Shown: positions 43,332 to 54,500, counted from the first letter of the stretch. The stretch: 64,000 bases of DNA from Eublepharis macularius (GCF_028583425.1 NC_072801.1:64743766-64807765); one strand, 5' to 3'. The notes: generated by a model not told the origin, from the letters alone. Made by a program: numbers and translations.

Positions 43332-44155
43332 GCAATTTCCCTTTAAGACGCCACAGAAACCATTTAACTGCAGACAAGAGTATTTAAGGCTTGGGATCCA
43401 CCCTTGTAATTACGCTGACATTGATGAAGTACCTGTGAAATTGTGGTGCATGAGATAACGGTGGTAACTGGCAGAGTGAGTAGAAATGTTTAACAAATGT
43501 TTAAGAAATGTTTGACAAACGTTTGACAGATTTTGTACTGTAACAATTTCAATTGTGCATCTATGTTTTGTGAGAACTGTGTTACATACAAGTATGTTCT
43601 TCTGCATTTAGTAATTTGTGTGCCCCTGAGGAAGCACAGTGTAAAGACAGCACGTGTGAAACGGAAGTGGCCGAATGACCATAGGGCAAGGACGTCTGGG
43701 AGCAGACGCCGGCTGAAGGACACAACCCCACCTGCCGTCTCTTTTGCACTTTCTGCATTTTATTGACTGACCATACATATTTGCAGATAAAAGTGGTCGG
43801 TTGCTGTATCTGTTGGAGGCTGTATGAAACATTGAACATTTGTGAATTATACATTTATAAATTTATGCATTGTATGCACCTTGAATTTGAATAATCTTTG
43901 GTTTATTGGTTAATGTTGCAGAGGGGACTCTATTTTTTCTTAGCTGACTGCACATCCCCTAGATTTGGTCTTTTTGCTTTGTCAGAATTGACTCAGCCTT
44001 CCATCCTTCCAAGGTCGGTAAAAGTTTCCTGAGGATAAAGTGTAGATGATTGGGGAAGGCAATGATAAACCATCCCGTAAAAAGTCTGCCAAGAAAACAC
44101 CCCTCCATGGGTCAGTAATGACTTGGTGCTTGCACAGGGACCTTTACCTTACCTT

Positions 44156-45112
44156 AATGCAAACTTAGGGTCAGCCTAGGGTCAGCCAGGCAAGTGTTCA
44201 ATCAAGTGTAGAGTGATGCAACTTTACCTGGGAACTGCAGTTTTCAAAGGCAGAGCTAGACAGGATTGAGGGGGGGAAGGAAGGATTCCCTCGCTGCCCT
44301 TTCTGCGGGCTTCTCAGCCGCCGCCACCCTGCCCCCAGAGTCTAGCTGCTATTACTGATAAGGACATTGATGAAACATAGCTTGGGGTTCAAACTAGACA
44401 ATATTGCAAGAGATCTGTGTGATCTTTTATTTAAAAACAATGTAAGCAACCATGTGGGGCTGCTAATTTGATTGCAGAAGTGGAGCGCGGCGAGTTTTAA
44501 ACCTTTCCTCCTGTACTGTTTTCCCAAACTAAATTCCCTCCCCGGATCCTAGTGCTAATTCTACAAGTGAAAGTTAGACAACACCACTCATGCCTGCACC
44601 AGCACAGGACCCTGCAGGTTCTTTGAAGTAACAACAAAAGTAAACTGTGGTCATAGAGTTCCTAATCTCATCTGTTTTTTTTTTTAAAAGACCTGGCAAC
44701 TGATCTGCTTATCTTCATAAGACATTTAAACAGCAGATTCCACCCAGAATGCAGGGGTGGGAGAGGGTCATTCCTCTCCCCTGGCGATCCTGCCTGGCTC
44801 TGTCTTTGAGAACTACAGCATGTGAATGAACACTCGCCTGGCATCTCGTTTAGCCTGACCCTTAATTTCCCTTGCAAGACTTGATTGTTCGTGATTTTGA
44901 AATACATATTAAAGATGGAAAATATACAATTCCCTTAGACAGAGAAACTTATGCAATGGGTACATAATATATCAGTCTTTTTCAACATAAAAGAATATAC
45001 AGAAAAAGCAAATGAAAAAATGAATTTCACAAAATTATATTCTACTGACAGCTGCATTAATCTACCGCATAGGCATCTAGAGCACATATACTACATATAC
45101 TAGCAACAGAAC
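44156..45112. other. No feature recognised
   Basis: Short frames on the minus strand have no recognisable motif. Confidence 0.4.
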
Positions 45113-45770
45113 CAATTGTGTTTAACAATACAGTGGGCTCTAGCGGGGCCTTGTGAGGGCATACGCCAACCCAGCAGCATCCCTGTGCTCTGCAGCGGGC
45201 TGATTTTGGCTTGAAATGGGCCAAAATTGGCCCAGTATGGAGTGCAGGAGTACTCCAGGGCCTGTCCTGCCACCCTAACAGTGTTCTTGCACTCCACACC
45301 AGCCCAATTTGGCTTCAAACAGGTGGGAATTGGGCCAGTGCAGAGTGCAGGAGCACTCCAGGGCCCATTGTGCTGCCCCAGATGCGTTCCTGTGATCTGC
45401 ACCAGCCCAATTCAGCCTCAAATGGACGGAAATCTGCTTCTGCAGAACGTAGCAGCACTCAATAGCCCATTGCAACACCAGCCTCCTCAAAGTGTGCACA
45501 ACCCTCCAGAGGCCCCAAGGAGGCTGCTGCAATAACAAAAAAGCTGGTGTGGGAGTGCAGCCCTCCCCACCAGCGTGCCAGGTGGTAGCACCGGGTCACG
45601 CTGGGCCTTCACGCGGCTGCTGAGGAGCCTTGGGAGGGGCTGGCCTCCCCACCCCCTCCTAAGCAAGTCATATTCGCGATGACTCTTTATCCTTGTGCAG
45701 GCCAGAGTGCGCCTGCGAACGGATGAAAAGTGAGTCATCACCAATATGGCTTGCCTTTTATATAGTAAGG
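45113..45770 (-). mobile_element. Helitron-like element with about 90-bp internal repeats
   Basis: Ends as in 32060 (ACAGTGGGCTCTAG on the left, GCCTTTTATATAGTAAGG on the right). The interior has three imperfect units with GAGTGCAGGAG(T/C)ACTCCAGGGCC. Confidence 0.4.
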
Positions 45771-46087
45771 TTCCAAAAGAGAAAAGGTCAGAGTTTGATG
45801 ACAGGACCATACAAGTTATTATGGTAGGCTACTCAGTCAAACGCAAAGGCTACAGGATTACACATCTATGCACCAACAAGATCAGCATCAGCAGAGCTGT
45901 TTACTTTGAGAGTGAGGAACTCCCACCTGCAGAAGGGGACTGCACAGAAGTGAACAGCCAGATAATGTATCTTGATGTGAACAGTCTGAGAGAAGAGACA
46001 TCAGATCCAGAGATTATCCTGATTGACAGAACAGCAACTGCTGCCTCACCAGAGATGCCTGACCAAGAGGGAGACACAGTAGAAGGT
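45768..46087 (+). pseudogene. Ty1/Copia pol fragment
   Basis: The frame reads V-P-K-E-K-R-S-E-F-D-D-R-T, I-M-V-G-Y-S, K-G-Y-R-I and I-S-I-S-R-A-V-Y-F-E-S-E, the segment between integrase and reverse transcriptase in Ty1/Copia polyproteins. An acidic linker follows. It is cut on the left by the Helitron-like end and on the right by a MITE-like repeat beginning at 46091. Copia elements are uncommon in amniotes. Confidence 0.75.
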
Positions 46088-46090
46088 GAG

Positions 46091-46544
46091 TAGGGTTCCC
46101 ATTCCCCCACCCTGGGCAGGGGATCCCCCAACCCCACCCTTCCCCCCGCGCTCACTTACTTGGCCAGCAGGGGGGGGCGCTTCCTGGGGTGCTCCCTCCC
46201 CGGGCAGTGTAGCGCACCCCTGGTTGGAGGGCGTGCTCCCTCTCTTGCTGCCACCACCCTCTCCTGTTGCTGCTACTATGGCCCCTTTCCACCAAATGAG
46301 AGTGGGCCACGGCCACAGCAGCAAGAGCAGTCCACATCAGCGAGGACAAGGCCACCTTTGACTCAGGGACACCCTTTGACCCCTGCATGATTATATCATT
46401 CCAGGAAGTGACGTCATCACACAAGCCGGGAGTGCGTATGCAAAGAAAGAAGCCAGGGTAAGTGCCGACTCCCAGTCCCCCACTGGGAGAGCCCAGGGAC
46501 CTGGAGATCTCCCATTGAGGGACTCCAAGTGCCGGGCAACCCTA
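46091..46544. mobile_element. MITE-like repeat (tagggttcccattcccc type)
   Basis: The ends TAGGGTTCCC and GGGCAACCCTA are inverted. Interior is GC-rich with GGGATCCCCC. Related ends occur at 48673-49106, 51860-52210 and 54185-54495. Confidence 0.55.
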
Positions 46545-47519
46545 AAAGTGAGACAAGGCAATCAATGCAACCAGCCAAAGGTTGGAGATGTGCCTGCCTG
46601 GTTCCAGGAATCCCTCCTCCTGCCAAATCCGTCTTTGGTTGTGAGGTGCAGTGCCTGGAGGCAGGCGTTAATACATTGACAGCTGCCTGGAGCCATCAAT
46701 GTAATGACTGGTGCTCCTTAGCTGTTTCTGTTTTAACAGAGATGATGAACCTGCAACTCTAAGCCCGATGCATTTTGAAGGCAGTTTTTTCCTGTTGGTT
46801 CCATATAAAGCCCACACTCCCTTTTTCCTACCAGGGAATGGTGCTGGCTCTCCCCAGGAGTCTCAATCTCATTGCCGTAAGACGCAGCAATCATTTAAGA
46901 ATGTGCAAAGGGTCTTTTCTTTAGTTAGCACAGAGTAACTTTATTCAGCAGGAACAAAGAAAGAACACAAGGCCTAACTCTGGCCCTCCCTAGCAGACCT
47001 TCAGCCAGTTTACACAGACAAAAGTAAAACCTGGACTGGAAGTGCTCCAGATTTTACTATCCTGGGACTAACATAAAACATGAAACAGATTCCAAAGCAG
47101 CTAGGAGAGAGTTCTTGTTGCAATTGTGTTCATCCTGTCCCTGGGGTCATTTCTGTATGACACCATTTCTAACAAGAGCCTGTTTTCTGTAGCGGTCAAC
47201 GCATTGGGCTAGGATCCAGGAAATCCAGATTCTAACGCCATTCTACCTGAAAGCCTTGCCTGTGACCTTGGGGCTGTAAGCCAGCACTAAAAAGAGAAAA
47301 TCCATAATTGCCCCCCTCCTGTCTCAGGCCCTCACCCTGCCTGCAAACCCTAGATATATCTCAGACCCCTGCCCTGCTTACAGGTTCAGCTACAACTCAG
47401 GCTATATTATATATATGCAGGGGGTTAGATAAAGTGATCATTTGCTTGCTCGCTATGACCCTTTTTCTTACCTACAGATTATAAAGAAGTTTATACATAG
47501 CTGTTTTCTGTCTCACTGA
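46545..47519. other. Unassigned, with a SINE head
   Basis: About 47165-47275 resembles a tRNA-derived SINE head (GCATTGGGCTAGGATCCAGG). Nothing else was recognised. Confidence 0.35.
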
Positions 47520-48076
47520 AACAGGAAAGGTGTGTGGGTTTTTGCAAGATAAGTATAGCTGTGCTTAGCCATGGAAAATAGGAAGTAAGTAGCAGATACT
47601 TGTGCTCAGCTATATAAAATAGGAAGTAAAATAACAGACGCACTAAGGGCTATGACCTTTGTGGTTAGACTTGCAGACGTGTGTGCGCGCTAATGTGTGA
47701 CAAACTATGTATGGTATAAAACAAATATGAGTAGGGGGTTTCACCATCAGAGTAATGGGAGATGTAAACTAAAGCGGAGTTTTAGGCGAAGACCGGAAAG
47801 GTGTAACTCCCAAGTACCTCAGCCAATGGGGAAAGAGAGAGGGAAATTGTGGACGAGGATAGGATGCTTGAAATCTGTCAATTATCAGTAATGATTTACA
47901 GTCTATAAAAATCCTTGTTCAGGAAGCCTCTGGGTTCCTCTTTGGCATCCACAGGCCTGTGTACTCCTATTGCTTCAATAAAACGGCTTGTTCCTCTCAG
48001 AGCCTCGATCTCTCTCTTCTTGTGGTTTGAAGCGGGAAGGGTCTGGCCGTCTGGCCCAGCTGCCTTCGGGCGACAG
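47520..48076 (+). mobile_element. Solo LTR of an endogenous retrovirus-like element (probable)
   Basis: The stretch has near-repeats AAAATAGGAAGTAA in the U3-like part (about 47574 and 47616), a TATA box (CTATAAAAATCC, near 47905), a poly(A) signal AATAAA (near 47978) followed by a GT/CT-rich tail, and a CA end near 48076. No gag, pol or env remains beside it. The left border is approximate. Confidence 0.5.
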
Positions 48077-48088
48077 GCCCATCACATT

Positions 48089-48331
48089 CTCTCAGAGCGG
48101 GACCACAAGTGACGCCTGACACAGGTTGGACACTTGCCAGCTTCCCTCAAGTTTTGATGGGAAATGTAGGCAGCTTGGCGGAATGTTGGACAAGTGACAG
48201 TTGAAAAGTCCACTGGACAGCAGTCAGAGAGCCAAGCTGCAAGACCAGGATGCCTACATTTCCCATCAAAACTTGAGGGAAGCTGACATGTGTCCAACCT
48301 GTGTCAGGCGTCACTTGTGGTCCCGCTCTCA
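48089..48331. mobile_element. Harbinger-like MITE, TCA target duplication
   Basis: Ends GAGCGGGACCACAAGTGACGCC and its complement, flanked by TCA on both sides. Arms match 14209 and 27458, but the outer ten bases are changed symmetrically on both sides (GCGGGACCAC for GCCAAGCTAC). Confidence 0.75.
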
Positions 48332-48672
48332 GTCTGGCTTGCTTTGCAGGGTTGTTCTGTGGATGGAATGGAAAGGTATAAAATGTTATAGCCACCTTGG
48401 GTCCCCACTGGGGCTGAAAGGCAGTGTTTAGATAAACCCCACCGCCATCTTTTTAAAGGACATCTTACGTTTCTACTCAGAAAGGATCCCTCAGGGCAAG
48501 ACTTTTCCTTTTGCATGGGTGCCTATGGACTACACCCTCTTTTTTCATGATGTAACTGTCCACCACTGTTTGGGGGTGTTACCCAGCATGGAGCAGCTTA
48601 CATAGCTAGCTCCCAGCTTGCTCCCTTGCCCACCCACTCCCATGCAGATGCAGGGATTTACACCCAAGGCTA

Positions 48673-49106
48673 GGGTTGCCAGGTCCCCCTGTCCCCCCGG
48701 TGAGAGGTGTGGAGTCCTGGGATCTACCTGCTGTGTAGCAGATGTACATAAGCAAAGCCTATGTCACTTCCAGGAAGTGATGTCATCGTGCAGGTTGCGG
48801 CCGCCCCCAGGAGTGCTCCCCTGCTCCATGCAGGGGTCGATTCGAGCCCGATTTGGGCCAAATTCGTGCCTAATTGGGCCCGAATCAGCCCAGATCAGGA
48901 TGGAATCTGCTTGGAATGGGCTGCAGCAGCCCATTCCAGGCAGGTTTGGGCTGACTCAGGCCTGGATCGGGCCCATGGACGCATGCCATGCCACCTGGGA
49001 GTGTGCCCTCAAGCGACCCATGCCTTCCCTGCTGGCCAGGTAAGGGGGCAGGGGGTGGAGGGTGGGAGCAGGGGATACCCTGCCCCCCAGCGGGGGACTG
49101 GCAACC
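48673..49106. mobile_element. MITE-like repeat (gggttgccaggtcc type)
   Basis: Ends GGGTTGCCAG and CTGGCAACC are inverted, with CTA and TTA flanks. The interior has CCCGATTTGGGCC-like words in both senses. Confidence 0.6.
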
Positions 49107-49970
49107 TTACCTGAGGCCCACTGGTGGCCAGCTGTGGCAAGGCACCACTGGCACACCAGCCTGATGAGTTGCTGCCAGGGAACTGTGCCAGAGTAATTTA
49201 GGCCTGGTGAGGCAGCACAGAGAGGCCCTATAAAGGCGAACCCAGCCAACGGGGCCTCTGAGGAGTGAGAGTAAGTGCAAGGCAGAGAAGGAGAGAGCAA
49301 GGCAAGGACAAGGGAGAAGGCAAGCCAAGTCAGCCCAATGGAGGGAGAGAGGGTGCTGTAAACCTCCCTCCTCTCCCCATTTCTGAGGCCTCCCCAGAGT
49401 TGAGTTCAACACCTAGATCAACCTGGAGGACAAGCCCCCCCCCCCGCTCCGACAACCCCAGCATGGAGCCTGACACCCCCCTTTCCTTTTGGCTCATGTT
49501 TGAAGCCTTCCTTGTATCCCAGGAGCCTCCCTCTGGCTTTTGTGGCTGCTCCATTGTAGGTAGAGCTACCTGTAGGGGCCCTAGGTTGGAGGACAGCTGC
49601 TTGGATCCACCTAATGTATTTTTTTTTATTAAATTGCCATGGAGCAGAGAACATCTCCTCACACTGACTTCTTGACGTGTGACAAGCAAACAAGCCCGAG
49701 AGAAGCCTGGAATGCAATGTCTTGCCTCAATATTTATAGTAAGGATCCTTTATGGAGTGTCCTAAAAGTGCAGCCCAAGAGAAATACGATCAACCTCTGC
49801 TCGGCTCAAATAATCAGATTTAAACCAGGAAGTGGTTAGCAGCAAAGGGACAAGAGCAGGCTGCAGTCTTTTCATTGGGTGAAAGGCAGTTTCCTTTTCC
49901 CGATCAGGAAGCACAAGAGCCACTTGAACACTATTATGCGAAGTTTGTGAACGCTTTATTCGTAGAGCAG
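49107..49970. other. Stretch before the PYD exon
   Basis: A CTATAAAGGCG word near 49230 could be a TATA box of an element or gene, but no convincing first exon follows. A frame at 49639-49839 has a weak phase 1 donor but no recognisable content. Confidence 0.3.
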
Positions 49971-50240
49971 AAATAGATGATCAGAGAGAAGTTTATCTGC
50001 TGGAAACCCTGGAACAGCTCGATGCAAGGCACCTGAGGGTGTTCCTACACTATCTGAGACAAATCGAGCCAAAGGGTGACAGATTCTATTTTTATACGGT
50101 ATCAGATGATCCCAAGAAGCTCACTGATCTCCTCCTCGATCATTATGGGGTGGACTATGGGACAGAGGTAACTGTGAAAGTGCTCAAGTCTATGTACCAG
50201 GAAGCCCTGGCAAAGAAACTTGCGGATTTTCAGCACAATG
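49971..50240 (+). CDS. Pyrin-domain (PYD) cassette exon of locus 2
   Basis: This exon encodes a PYD, the death-fold module that pairs with other PYDs such as that of ASC. From the chosen acceptor (GTAGAGCAG) it reads 90 codons to a consensus CAATG|GTAAGA donor, phase 1-1. Motifs include Y-L-L-E-T-L-E-Q-L, L-R-V-F-L-H-Y-L-R near residue 24-32, P-K-K-L-T-D-L-L-L-D-H-Y-G-V near 50-63, and V-T-V-K-V-L-K-S-M-Y-Q-E-A-L-A-K-K-L near the end, the usual PYD helix order. The frame is open back to 49928 but has no ATG before the domain, whereas mammalian NLRP PYDs sit in the first coding exon. The acceptor has a weak pyrimidine tract, so the 5' border is the least certain point. Confidence 0.82.
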
Positions 50241-50974
50241 GTAAGAAATGAACTGGGAAGAATGGTGGGAAACAGTGTGACAGCTGCTCGTGCTATTTCA
50301 CCCTTATTTCATATTTTATGACCCAGTGTTATTTCTTTGACAAACCTCTTTAATAAGGACAAGCTCTGAGAGTCTTTCTTGAAACTAACCCTCCAACAGT
50401 TATCTGTAAATAAGCGGGAAAGCCTGTTTGAGACTCCCACCTGGCCTGTTTCAATGCTTTCCATTTCTACGTAGTACAATGATTAAAAAATGTGTTCCTA
50501 AAACACCCTCTGCGTGCCCCCACCACCATTTTGCTGCCCAGGTCTTCCTGCATTGCTTTGTTTTTTAAAATCATTTTTATCTGTAATGACTTGAAAGTTC
50601 TGTATAAATTTTGCAGCACAGTGTATCTTTCCCTGACTCCTCCTCCTCTTTCTCCTTAGCATATTAAGAGGTGTGTGGAATCTCCAGAAATTTCCATGTT
50701 TAAAGATGGATTTTTTTTTACGTATGACCTTTATGGACAACCTAAAGCTTTTAAGGCCACCGATTTCCTCATTCCCTCTCTCTCAACTTTCTAGTTGTTC
50801 GGCTCCAAGCAGTCTTTGTCCCTTTTGGGTGTGGCCTGGCAGCAGGATAGGAGGTAGTAAGCTGTTGACCTGCTTTTGCCAGACAAATAAGAGTAACCAA
50901 GAGCTTGGGTGCTCTGTGCTGGGAACCTGATGACTCCTTTCTTCAGCCTCCTCTTTCCTGCCAGCTATTAGTTT

Positions 50975-51395
50975 TTCAAAGTGCAACAGTGCAAAAGTGC
51001 AATATATATCAAACAAGATTTAAGGTGCATATATATACAAGAAGAGGTAGTCTATCGGGTTGACAATAAATATATTTCTATATACAATAAATATTCTGGT
51101 GGTGGGAGAGTGTAGACAGATGGAAGAATGCACACGGAAAATGTCCATATGTCCAAGAGTGGAAAAAGGACGTGTCCAAAGACACCTAGCCGACGGGCTA
51201 CAGCTTGCTATTTCCAATTCCCGTTTCGGTCTTTCTTCATCCTGGGCTAGACTCTATGGATGTCCACTGGCATCTCCCCTCACTCCACACACCATTGCAA
51301 TTCCAGGTACACCGATAGTTACTAACTATCGGTAACTATGCACCTTAAATCTTGTTTGATATATATTGCACTTTTGCACTGTTGCACTTTGGATA
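50975..51395. mobile_element. Inverted-repeat element, possibly Penelope-derived
   Basis: AAGTGCAACAGTGCAAAAGTGC...AAGATTTAAGGTGCATA at the left is inverted at 51337-51392. Near 51219-51245, reversed, it holds GGATGAAGAAAGACCGAAACGGG, like the repeat region of Penelope-like elements. It has no protein. Confidence 0.5.
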
Positions 51396-51839
51396 TAATA
51401 TAAAAATTTATATCAACCTTGCATGATTAATTTTTGTGACCCTGGTTGTTGTGCTTGAGTTGTCTGTATAGCCAGGGGGTTCCCTTTGTTGGTTAGCTAT
51501 TAGTTTTTAGCAGGATCCCTGAGCAAACTCACAATGTAGTCTCAATGAACGAATGCAATAATGCTTAACTTTCAAAATCTGATGAAATGGGGTATACAAT
51601 GCTGCCTTCCCTTCCTGTATTTAAGATTTAGTGATGATATTTTCAGGAAAATCAGGGCCCAAAGGGGTAACAGCAAGATGTAGTATACCCCAAGTAACAT
51701 TTTAAACACATCCTAGTTTAAAAATAACCCACCAGGCCTAGTCATGAAATGGTTATGCTGCTCCAAAGGCCCCTTAAACAATTCTGTTTTGTAGCCTTGC
51801 TGGCAGGTCAGGCTAGTAGAAGCCTTCAGTCAAGTGAAT

Positions 51840-52305
51840 AGAATCATAGGACTGGAAGTTAGGGTGGCCAGGTCCTTTAAGTCTCCCAGTGGGAGACTGG
51901 GACTCTGGCACTTATGCTTCGCTGTCTTCTGTCTTTCTACTTGTGCATGCGCTTTGTGCATCTGCGTTCCTGGCACAGGTCAAAGGGCTGCCTGGGAGCG
52001 TGCATGTGCTCCCCAAAGGGCAAAATCCCCCTTCCCCTGATTTGGCCCCAGACAGGCCCGTTGTGGGGCACGGGAGTGGGGTGAGGGAGACACGCTGTGC
52101 CACCTGGGGAGGTACCACACCACCAGGGGCGCCCCGGGGGCACCGCTCCGCTAGCCAGGTAAGTGGGGGTGGGGAAGGAGGTGGGAACAGGGGATCCCCC
52201 GCCCCTGGCAGGATGATGGCAAAGCCTTGTTGGAAGGGACCTCTAAGGCCATCTAGTCCAGCCCCCTGCACAATGCAGGAACTTCACAACTACCCCCCCT
52301 CTACT
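51840..52305 (-). mobile_element. CR1-type LINE tail split by a MITE-like repeat
   Basis: GAATCATAGGACTGGAAG (51841) and TTGGAAGGGACCTCTAAGGCCATCTAGTCC (about 52229) are two parts of a CR1-like 3' end. Between them about 51860-52210 carries the gggttgccag-type repeat. Confidence 0.55.
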
Positions 52306-52596
52306 GCTTGGGGGGGTAGTTACTTGGCTTGGCATCTAATTGACAGAAAAAGTAGTGCTACTTGACTTGCTATGCCAGGGTCTGCAGCATGCAAAAACCT
52401 ACTTTGCTATTTCAGGTGCTTATTGTGTAGTTCTCTCCTTTGGCCAAAGTCTTGATGGTGGGTGGATATCTCACAAATTTGCAGTAATTTAGGGCCCTTG
52501 GTGCAAAAGCGGGCTGTTTCTCAAAACATGGTTTCCTATTCCTAAATTATGTTCTCTGCAGTTTAGCAAATTCATTCCCAATGTCTTTCTCATTAG

Positions 52597-52848
52597 CACA
52601 ACACTTTGTTGAGAGGAACAAGAAAGAGTTAATTCGCCGAGTCTACATGGTACAACAGGTCCTGGAGGTACTGAAGGTGTCAAAGGTGATAGATCCTTAT
52701 CAATATGGGAGAATCATGGCTGAGGGCACTGACAGGCAGAAAATGAAGGAATTGTATAAACTGGTGTTAAAGTGGAACAACAAAAACAAGGATTGTCTGT
52801 ACCAGGCACTTAGGGAGACAAATCCGTTCCTCCTCAAAGAAATGGAAG
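52597..52848 (+). CDS. CARD cassette exon E of locus 2
   Basis: This exon follows TCTCATTAG and ends at GAAG|GTAAGC, phase 1-1, 84 residues. It reads A-Q-H-F-V-E-R-N-K-K-E-L-I-R-R-V, then V-L-E-V-L-K-V-S-K-V, D-P-Y-Q-Y-G-R-I, K-M-K-E-L-Y-K-L-V-L-K-W-N-N-K-N-K-D and L-R-E-T-N-P-F-L-L. All six predicted helices are present. It is the first CARD after the PYD exon. A hAT MITE (52915-53220) sits 66 bases beyond its donor. Confidence 0.9.
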
Positions 52849-52914
52849 GTAAGCCAGTGGTATCTGGAAGTTCATTTGTTATATTTCTCTAGGGATTGCA
52901 CCCTGGATCATTCC

Positions 52915-53220
52915 CAGGGCTTTTTTTCAGCTGGAACGTGGTGGAATGGAGTTCTGGAACCTCTTGAAAATAGTCACATGGCTGGTGGCCCCGCCCCCTG
53001 ATCTCCAGACAGAGGGGAGTTTAGATTGCCCTTTGTGCCACTGTGGCGAGGCCACTGGCTAGTGGCCAGTCAGTGGCAAGGCCACTGGCCATGTGAGCAT
53101 TTTCACTGAGGGCAAGTTAAACTTTAAAAAACCCCTCCTTTGTTCTAGCTGACCCAAAGTGATGTCATTGTGGGGACCTGACTGAGTTCCACCACCTCTT
53201 TTCCCAGAAAAAAAGCCCTG
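52915..53220. mobile_element. hAT-type MITE, 8-bp duplication ATCATTCC
   Basis: Ends CAGGGCTTTTTTTCAG and its near complement. ATCATTCC at 52907-52914 and 53221-53228. Same family as 38411. Confidence 0.87.
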
Positions 53221-53529
53221 ATCATTCCTAAAGAGTCAGTGTCTTCTCTCTTTGTATATAATGGATGTATTCATTCGTATGGTACCAGACAAGACTTAAT
53301 GCTAAGGACAGGAGAGGGAACCCAAAATGGTCCGCGAGAGAAACAACAAAACTAGACATTCTAGCTATCCATGAGATGTTTGGCAGTGGTTGCACCGGGC
53401 ATGTTACCTAGGATCAGGTGGGACTACTCAGCAAGATAAGTTGTAGCCAGCAGATTTCCATTGGGCCATAATCCTGGGTCCATGATATAGAATCAAATCT
53501 CAGCAACTTTTCTAATATTTTTCTTCTAG

Positions 53530-53778
53530 GGGGACATTTTGTGGAACGTTACCAAAAAGAGTTGATTGAAAAAGTCTCTGGGGTGGACATCATATTATTT
53601 CGGCTACTTGGTTATAACCTGAAGCCTTATGAATATCACTGCTTTATAACTAAGGAGACAGATGCACTCAAGATGAAGAAACTGTATGAACTGGTGCCAT
53701 CCTGGAACACAGAAGAGAAGAATCGGCTCTACCGGGAGCTTATTCAAACACATGGGACTCTTATTGCAGCCCTTGAGG
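53530..53778 (+). CDS. CARD cassette exon F of locus 2
   Basis: This exon follows TTCTTCTAG and ends at GAGG|GTAAAT, phase 1-1, 83 residues. It reads G-G-H-F-V-E-R-Y-Q-K-E-L-I-E-K-V, I-I-L-F-R-L-L-G, Y-E-Y-H-C-F-I-T-K-E-T, K-M-K-K-L-Y-E-L-V-P-S-W-N-T-E-E-K-N-R-L-Y and I-Q-T-H-G-T-L-I. The usual E-T-N near the end is Q-T-H here. It fits directly to exon E or to the linker exon at 57735. Confidence 0.9.
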
Positions 53779-53799
53779 GTAAATGAATATCATGGAGAA

Positions 53800-54500
53800 A
53801 TATGGAGATTTATGAATGGAGACTTGGGAGGGTTGGGTTTGGGAAGGGTTGTGATCTCAGCAGGGAATAATGGAGCATTTTTTTCCAGGGGAACTGATCT
53901 TTCTAACCTGAAGATCAGATTTAATTCTGGGAGATTTCCAGACCACACTTGGAGACTGGCAAGCCTAGTGGAGATACATATGACCATTTGCCCGTGGGAA
54001 CTTACCAAGTTATGACTACTTGGAAGTCAGCAGATTAGGATGGTAGTTAAGGACTAGTTTGTTGTGCATTTCTTTGGACGTGTGTTAAAATTATTTTTAT
54101 CACTTTGGTCTTCAATGATGATCAAATTAGCCTGGAGTGAGAGAGAGTCCATCTCATGGTAATTTGGTCCTGTATAGGAGATCACTGCCCATTGGGACCC
54201 CATTCTCCTGGTGGGAGTGGGCGATTCCCCGCCTTTACCCTCCACCCCAGCACCACTTAGGTGGCCAGCAGTGGCGGGTGGATTTTGGACCCCAAATGAG
54301 CTGAATCAGGCCCATGTGGAGCCTGAATCAGCCCATTGCGAAGCACATGCACACCCCTACACCTGCACGATGAGGCCACTTCCCAGAAGTGATATCATTT
54401 GTGCTGGTGTGGGAGAACACATGTGAGGTACAGTAGAACAGGTAAGTGCTGGGTCCCCTCCCTCCCACCAGTAAGGTAAAGGGATCTGGTAACCCTACTG
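53800..54500. repeat. Two repeat fragments after CARD exon F
   Basis: About 53810-53970 is a reversed member of the repeat seen at 19120. About 54185-54495 is of the gggttgcc/GGTAACCCTA type. No gene. Confidence 0.45.

Larger units (their letters stand above)
41568..43985 (+). mobile_element. Penelope-like element 2 with long inverted arms
   Basis: Direct repeat AATTGACTCA at 41558-41567 and 43986-43995 marks the insertion. The left arm (about 41568-42135) is an inverted copy of the right arm (about 43320-43901). Between them, 42570-43331 encodes the C-terminal part with the GIY-YIG nuclease. A unique 84-base stretch follows the right arm. The arrangement fits the inverted pseudo-LTR form known for Penelope-like elements. 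The polymerase part is absent. Confidence 0.82.
41476..44155 (+). mobile_element. SINE host, split by Penelope-like element 2
   Basis: The tRNA-like head AGAGCCCTGTGGCACAGAGG lies at about 41478 and the 3' body (CAGCCTTCCATCCTTCCAAGG, GGTCAGTAATGACTTGG) at 43993-44155. The two parts join at a duplicated AATTGACTCA, so they were one SINE before the insertion. Confidence 0.8.

Noticed and set aside
49639-49839. ATG-started frame ahead of the PYD exon with a phase 1 GT
   Set aside because: The donor is weak (GTTAGC), the peptide has no recognisable content, and it would leave an intron of only about 130 bases. Kept as a possibility, not annotated as coding.
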